NCBI RefSeq assembly: GCF_001294335.1
Contig: NZ_LGKG01000113.1
Location: forward strand, 1-64,000
Reading direction: 5' to 3'
From: Streptomyces chattanoogensis
Lineage (GTDB): Bacteria > Actinomycetota > Actinomycetes > Streptomycetales > Streptomycetaceae
Length of the DNA: 64,000 bases
The stretch's first letter is position 1; the number at the start of each line of letters is the position of its first letter. A model generated the notes under the pieces. The model had not been told where the DNA came from. It worked only from the letters and a program-made list of their open reading frames with translations, and searched no databases. The position numbers and the translations under genes were made by a program. Of this stretch, positions 59,510 through 64,000 are shown piece after piece.

Positions 59510-61318
59510 ATGTCCCACGTCCGACGTCTCACCGTCCTGGGGGCCGCCGCCGCGCTGGCCGGCTCCCTGCTGACGGTCCCGGCCGCCGCCCGCTCCACCC
59601 CGCCCCCCGGCCCCCCGCCCCAGGGAAACACCAAGACCCCGGTCGCCGTCGGCCACGGCGGGGCGGTCGCCAGCGTCGACGCGGACGCCTCCGCCGCCGG
59701 CATAGCCGTCCTCAGAAATGGCGGCAACGCCGTGGACGCCGCGGTCGCCACCGCCGCCGCCCTCGGCGTCACCGAGCCCTACTCCGCAGGCATCGGTGGC
59801 GGCGGCTACTTCGTCTACTACGACGCCAAGACGCGCACCGTACGCACCCTCGACGGCCGGGAGACCGCCCCGCGCTCCGCCGGCAAGAACCTCTTCCTGG
59901 AGAACGGGGCACCGATCCCGTTCGAGGAAGCCGTCACCAGCGGCCTGAGCGTCGGCACCCCCGGCACCCCCGCGACCTGGGACACCGCCCTGCACAAATG
60001 GGGCAGCCGCTCGCTCGGCCAGGTGCTCCGGCCCGCCCGGAAACTCGCCCGGGACGGCTTCACCGTCGACGAGACCTTCCGCCGCCAGACCGCCGCCAAC
60101 GAGGCCCGCTTCCGGGACTTCCCCGCCACCGCGGACCTCTTCCTCCCCGGCGGCAGGCTCCCGGCCGTCGGCTCGACGCTCAAGAACCCCGATCTGGCGC
60201 GCACCTACGGGGAGTTGGCGGCCAAGGGCGTCCGCGCGCTCTACGCCGGCGACCTGGGCCGCGATCTCGTACGGACCGTCCGCACACCGCCCGTACGCCC
60301 GGGATCGGACCGCCGCGTACGGCCCGGCGACCTGACCGCCGACGACCTCCGCAGCTACGAGGCCCTCGGCCAGGCGCCCACCCGCACCGCCTACCGCGGC
60401 CTCGACGTCTACGGCATCGGCCCGTCCTCCTCCGGCGGCACCAGCGTCGCCGAGGCGCTCAACATCCTTGAGAAGACCGGCCTTTCCCACCTGACCGAAA
60501 AGCAGTACCTGCACCGCTATATCGAGGCCAGCCGGATCGCCTTCGCCGACCGCGGCCGCTGGGTCGGCGACCCGGCGTACGAGGACGTCCCGACCCACGG
60601 CCTCACCTCGCAGCGCTTCGCCGACTCCCGCGCCTGCCTCATCCACGACGACAAGGCCCTGACCAGCCCGCTCGCCCCCGGCGACCCGCGCGACCCCAAG
60701 CCCTGCGGCACCACCGGCAAGGCCGCCCCGACCACGTACGAGGGCGAGAACACCACCCACCTCACCGTCGCCGACAAGTGGGGCAATGTCGTCGCCTACA
60801 CCCTCACCATCGAGCAGACCGGCGGCAGCGGCATCGTCGTGCCCGGCCGGGGCTTCCTCCTCAACAACGAGCTGACGGACTTCTCCTTCGCGCCCGCCGA
60901 CCCGGCGGTACACGACCCGAACCTGCCCGGCTCCGGGAAGCGCCCGCGCTCGTCCATCTCCCCGACCATCGTCCTGCGGCACGGCAAGCCGGTCGTCGCC
61001 CTCGGTTCACCCGGCGGCGCCACCATCATCACCACTGTCCTGCAGAGCCTGCTGAACTTCCTGGACCGCGGTCAGCCCCTGGTCGACGCCATCGCCGCGC
61101 CGCGCGCCAGCCAGCGCAACGCGGCGGCCACCGAGCTCGAACCGGCCCTGTGGAACAGCCCGCTCCGCGGCCAACTCGAGGCCCTCGGCCACACCTTCAA
61201 ACAGAACCCGGAGATCGGCGCGGCGACCGGCGTCCAGCGGCTGCCGGACGGACGCTGGCTGGCGGCGGCCGAAAAGGTACGGCGCGGCGGCGGCTCGGCG
61301 ATGGTGGTCCGGCCATGA
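59510..61318 (+). CDS. ggt: Secreted gamma-glutamyltransferase
   Basis: A 602-residue Ntn-hydrolase made as a proenzyme and cleaved before the catalytic Thr. It has a signal peptide (RRLTVLGAAAALAGSLLTVP), the large-subunit block GGNAVDAAVATAAALGVTEP, GIGGGGYFVYYD, and the nucleophile in GENTTHLTVADKWGNVV (Thr about 415), followed by small-subunit motifs LNNELTDFSF and PRSSISPTIVL. It transfers or hydrolyses gamma-glutamyl groups outside the cell. GGAGG lies 10 bases before ATG 59510. Confidence 0.94.
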   Translation: MSHVRRLTVLGAAAALAGSLLTVPAAARSTPPPGPPPQGNTKTPVAVGHGGAVASVDADASAAGIAVLRNGGNAVDAAVATAAALGVTEPYSAGIGGGGYFVYYDAKTRTVRTLDGRETAPRSAGKNLFLENGAPIPFEEAVTSGLSVGTPGTPATWDTALHKWGSRSLGQVLRPARKLARDGFTVDETFRRQTAANEARFRDFPATADLFLPGGRLPAVGSTLKNPDLARTYGELAAKGVRALYAGDLGRDLVRTVRTPPVRPGSDRRVRPGDLTADDLRSYEALGQAPTRTAYRGLDVYGIGPSSSGGTSVAEALNILEKTGLSHLTEKQYLHRYIEASRIAFADRGRWVGDPAYEDVPTHGLTSQRFADSRACLIHDDKALTSPLAPGDPRDPKPCGTTGKAAPTTYEGENTTHLTVADKWGNVVAYTLTIEQTGGSGIVVPGRGFLLNNELTDFSFAPADPAVHDPNLPGSGKRPRSSISPTIVLRHGKPVVALGSPGGATIITTVLQSLLNFLDRGQPLVDAIAAPRASQRNAAATELEPALWNSPLRGQLEALGHTFKQNPEIGAATGVQRLPDGRWLAAAEKVRRGGGSAMVVRP

Positions 61319-61460
61319 CGCAGAGCGCGCCACCACCGGCCGCTGTGCCGTCCGTGTACCGTCCATGTGGCCTACCGCGCGGCGTCATTGCTGGCCATGG
61401 TGGTGACGACTAACCTCCTGGGACCGTTCGTCGAGAACGGTCCCAGGGAGGGCGCGCACC

Positions 61461-62921
61461 GTGAGCGTTGACGAGAGCCAGGACAGCGGAACCGGGTCCC
61501 GCCGTACCGGTTCGCCGGCCGGAGGACCGGAAGGGCTCGCCGAACAGGCGCGGGCGCTGGCCGAGGGGCGGATCACCTCCACCGCACTGGTACGGCGTTC
61601 CCTGGAGCGCATCGAGGCCACCCAGAACACCGTCAACGCCTTCCGGCGGGTACGGGCCGAGGCGGCGCTCGCCGAGGCCGCGGAAGCCGACCGCCGGCTG
61701 GCCGCCGGCGAACGGCTGCCGCTGCTCGGGGTGCCCGTCGCGGTCAAGGACGACACGGATGTGGCCGGCGAGCCGACCGCGTTCGGCTGTGCGGGGGAGT
61801 TCCCGCCCAAGGAACACGACGCCGAGGTCGTACGGCGGCTGCGCGCGGCCGGCGCGATCATCGTCGGCAAGACCAACGCCTGCGAACTGGGCCAGTGGCC
61901 GTTCACCGAGGGCCCGGCCTTCGGCGACACCCGCAACCCCTGGAACCTCGACCACACCCCCGGCGGCTCCTCCGGCGGTTCGGCCGCCGCGGTGGCCGCG
62001 GGCCTGGTACCGGCCGCGCTCGGCACCGACGGCGCGGGCTCGGTCCGTATCCCCGCCGCCTGGTCCCACCTCATCGGCATCAAACCGCAGCGCGGCCGCA
62101 TCTCCACCTGGCCGGACGCCGAATCCTTCCAGGGCATCACCGGCATCGGCCCGCTGGCCCGCACCGTCGAGGACGCGGCGCTCCTCCTGGACGTCGCGAG
62201 CGGCAACCACGCGGGCGATCTGCACCGGCCCCCCGCCATCGCGGCGCACGCCGCCGCCGGCCGGGACCCCGGGCGGCTGCGCATCGCCCTCTCCTGGAAA
62301 CCGGCCCTCACCTTCACCCGCAAACCGCTGCACCCGGACGTCCGGGCCGCGGTCACCGGCGTGGCCCGCACCCTCTCCCGGCTGGGCCACTTCGTCGAGG
62401 AGGCCGAACCCGACTACGGTCTGGTCGGTCTCTCCTTCGTCCCCCGCGCCACCGCCGGCGTCGGCGAATGGGCCGCCCGCGTCCCCGACCGCACCCTCCT
62501 CGACCCCCGCACCCGCGGCTCCGTCCGCATGGGCCGCATCCTCGGCGGCCCGGTCCTGCGCCGCGCCCGCGCCGCCGAACAGCGCCAACAACGCCGCATC
62601 GGCGCCCTGTTCGGCCCGTACGACATCCTGCTGACCCCGACCACCGCCACCCCGCCGCCCCGCATCGGCACCCTCGCCAAACTCAACGGCTGGCGCACCG
62701 ACCAGGCCATGATCGCCGCCTGCCCCTACGCCTGGCCCTGGAACGTCCTGGGCTGGCCCGGCGTCAGCATCCCCGCCGGATTCAGCAAGGACGGCCTGCC
62801 CCTGGGCGCCCAGCTCCTGGGCCCGGCGCACGGCGAGCCGCGGCTGATCTCGTTGGCGGCGCAGCTGCAGGACGATCTGCGGTGGCACGAGCGCAGACCG
62901 GTGGGACATCCGACGTCCTAG
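61461..62921 (+). CDS. Amidase (amidase-signature family)
   Basis: A 486-residue amidase-signature enzyme with the Ser-cisSer-Lys triad: Lys in VPVAVKDDTDVAG (about residue 95), cis-Ser in TPGGSSGGSAAAVAAGLVPA and nucleophile Ser in LGTDGAGSVRIPAAW. An N-terminal Gly/Ser-rich tail of about 25 residues precedes the usual LAEGRITSTALVRRSLERIE. Substrate cannot be fixed; allophanate hydrolase-like and 6-aminohexanoate-type relatives exist. Start GTG 61461. Confidence 0.9.
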   Translation: MSVDESQDSGTGSRRTGSPAGGPEGLAEQARALAEGRITSTALVRRSLERIEATQNTVNAFRRVRAEAALAEAAEADRRLAAGERLPLLGVPVAVKDDTDVAGEPTAFGCAGEFPPKEHDAEVVRRLRAAGAIIVGKTNACELGQWPFTEGPAFGDTRNPWNLDHTPGGSSGGSAAAVAAGLVPAALGTDGAGSVRIPAAWSHLIGIKPQRGRISTWPDAESFQGITGIGPLARTVEDAALLLDVASGNHAGDLHRPPAIAAHAAAGRDPGRLRIALSWKPALTFTRKPLHPDVRAAVTGVARTLSRLGHFVEEAEPDYGLVGLSFVPRATAGVGEWAARVPDRTLLDPRTRGSVRMGRILGGPVLRRARAAEQRQQRRIGALFGPYDILLTPTTATPPPRIGTLAKLNGWRTDQAMIAACPYAWPWNVLGWPGVSIPAGFSKDGLPLGAQLLGPAHGEPRLISLAAQLQDDLRWHERRPVGHPTS

Positions 62922-62958
62922 GTCCTCTCCGGCGGCAGGCGGCTCGTACGCTGGGCCC

Positions 62959-63405
62959 ATGCCCACCTCAGCGGACCACCTGCCCCCCTTCGAGCTGGCC
63001 TTTCCCGGGCCGCTGCGCGACAAGTTGGTCGCCGCGGTGCTGTCCGGCGCGAAGACGGCGACGACGGGGCTGCTCGCAGGATACGAAGCTGAGAACGAAC
63101 CGCTGCCGAAGCCGGGGGAGCGGTCTGCGCTGCTCGACTCCCAGGAACGCCGGGTCGCCGTCCTGGAGATCACCGACGTGCAGGTGCTGCCGCTCGGAGA
63201 GGTCGGGCTGCGGCATGCCGTCGACGAGGGTGAGGGATACGGGTCCGTCGCCCAATGGCGGGCCGCGCACGAGCGGTTCTGGCACGGCGCCGAGCTGCGC
63301 GAGTTCCTTGGGGACCCCGAGTTCACGGTGTGTGACGAGACCTTCGTCGTCACCGAACGCTTCCGGGTCGTGGCGCGACTGCGGTCCGCGGGCGGTGCGG
63401 GCTAA
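62959..63405 (+). CDS. ASCH-domain protein
   Basis: A 148-residue ASCH-fold protein: FELAFPGPLRDKLVAAVLSG followed by AKTATTGLLAGYEAENEPLP, the conserved GERSALLDSQERRVAVLEIT, and GYGSVAQWRAAHERFW. Relatives bind RNA or act as N4-acetylcytidine amidohydrolases; the Lys/Thr/Glu pattern (GAKTATT, E in YEAENE) is compatible but not diagnostic. Start ATG 62959. Confidence 0.85.
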   Translation: MPTSADHLPPFELAFPGPLRDKLVAAVLSGAKTATTGLLAGYEAENEPLPKPGERSALLDSQERRVAVLEITDVQVLPLGEVGLRHAVDEGEGYGSVAQWRAAHERFWHGAELREFLGDPEFTVCDETFVVTERFRVVARLRSAGGAG

Positions 63406-63460
63406 GGCCTGGTCCGGCGGATCGCGGCGGCCTTTCCGACCCCGGTCCGCCGGACAGGCC
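63406..63460. terminator. Bidirectional terminator
   Basis: GTCCGGCGGA (63412-63421) pairs with TCCGCCGGAC (63446-63455), extended by GGCCT/AGGCC around a 1-nt bulge. It lies between convergent genes. Confidence 0.7.
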
Positions 63461-63472
63461 CCGGACCCCGAC

Positions 63473-64000
63473 TCACCCCAGCAGCCCGATGATCTCCTCC
63501 GTCGTGCCGGTCTCGCCCAGCCGCGGGAAGATCTTCTCCAGGCTGTTGCGGTGCGCCGCCTCGTCCAGGTCGGTGACCGCGTCGGTGGCGACGGTGACGT
63601 GGTAGCCGTGCTCGTGGGCGGCGCGGGCGCTGGATTCGACGCCGATGCTGGTGGCGATGCCGGCCAGCACGACCTGGGTGATCCCGCGGCGGCGGAGTTC
63701 CAGGTCGAGGCGGGTGCCGTAAAAGGCGCCCCACTGCTGCTTGGTGACGGTGATGTCGGAGGGCTGCCGGTCGAGTGCGGGGACCAGCTCGGCCCAGTCG
63801 GCGGGCGGGGTGAAACCGCCCGGGCCGGATTCGGTGCGGCCCGGTGCGCCGCCGGTGACGTTCACCAGGACGACGGGCAGCTCGCGGGCGCGGAAGGCGG
63901 CGGCCAGGCGTGCGCCGCGCTCGATGACCTCGGCGGACGGTTGCGGGGCGGTAGGCAGGGCGGCGATGCCCTTCTGCAGGTCGATCAGGACCAGGGCGGT
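63473..64000 (-). CDS. Isochorismatase-like cysteine hydrolase (partial)
   Basis: The 3' 176 codons of a cysteine hydrolase; the start lies beyond base 64000. It enters at TALVLIDLQKGIAALP (catalytic Asp), then ITVTKQQWGAFYGTRLDLEL (Lys) and VVLAGIATSIGVESSARAAH, where Ile-Gly stands at the usual '(T/N)xxC' turn. Family members hydrolyse amides or isochorismate. The nucleophile Cys expected after 'GI.T...' reads Gly-Val here, so catalytic competence is uncertain. Confidence 0.8.
   Translation of the reverse strand, partial: TALVLIDLQKGIAALPTAPQPSAEVIERGARLAAAFRARELPVVLVNVTGGAPGRTESGPGGFTPPADWAELVPALDRQPSDITVTKQQWGAFYGTRLDLELRRRGITQVVLAGIATSIGVESSARAAHEHGYHVTVATDAVTDLDEAAHRNSLEKIFPRLGETGTTEEIIGLLG

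Overview
The window is chromosomal DNA from a high-GC actinomycete, almost certainly a Streptomyces. The evidence is strong G/C preference at third codon positions, frequent GTG starts, a PASTA-less bacterial Ser/Thr kinase, an RNase Sa-type secreted ribonuclease, a GH46 chitosanase, gluABCD, and a purine-degradation block ordered much like the SCO62xx region of S. coelicolor. That synteny is recalled from memory, not searched. No rRNA, tRNA or CRISPR array was seen.

Purine and glyoxylate block (1-22.2 kb). The 5' end of hydroxypyruvate isomerase leaves the window on the minus strand. Then comes a translationally coupled pair (Thiamine_BP-like protein plus HTH protein) and an urate operon: OHCU decarboxylase, HIU hydrolase, uricase, NCS2 permease, 8-oxoguanine deaminase, second NCS2 permease. 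After an insert (chitosanase, TetR) come malate synthase, a MocA-like nucleotidyltransferase, a membrane Ser/Thr kinase and a DUF5955-like protein. The ureide part follows: an AllR-like IclR regulator, allantoin racemase, NCS1 permease, allantoinase, allantoicase. Together these take 8-oxoguanine or urate to allantoin, allantoate, ureidoglycolate and urea, and feed glyoxylate to malate or glycerate. Two recurring operator-like motifs tie the promoters together: paired 15-bp dyads 21 bp apart (hyi, aceB, racemase) and TTCAACA-N3-TGTTGAA (uraD operon, allB, and a degenerate copy at aceB).

Accessory stretch (22.2-31.4 kb). It holds a TenA-like protein, relics of an IS605-type element and of a GH84 enzyme, GNAT and methyltransferase genes, an XRE/cupin regulator with a tiny DUF6126-like membrane protein and a large perfect inverted repeat, the secreted guanyl RNase, KDPG aldolase, a secreted PheC-like dehydratase, a VOC relic, an SDR and a GntR regulator. 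Short tandem repeats cluster at gene boundaries here.

Sugar operon (31.8-37.9 kb). Two paralogous binding proteins, permease, ATPase, ROK kinase and a membrane protein follow a clear promoter. A motif shared with the GntR promoter suggests GntR control.

Right part (37.9-64 kb). It holds a PcaD/PcaC fusion lacking the catalytic serine, an MBL hydrolase, exonuclease III, a secreted SGNH esterase, the gluABCD-type uptake operon, a PPOX protein, a secreted CocE/S15 hydrolase, glutathionyl-hydroquinone reductase, an ATP-dependent DNA ligase, an MMPL pseudogene, methyltransferase, AlkB, an SDR, a Ca2+/H+ antiporter, gamma-glutamyltransferase, an amidase, an ASCH protein and a truncated isochorismatase-like hydrolase.
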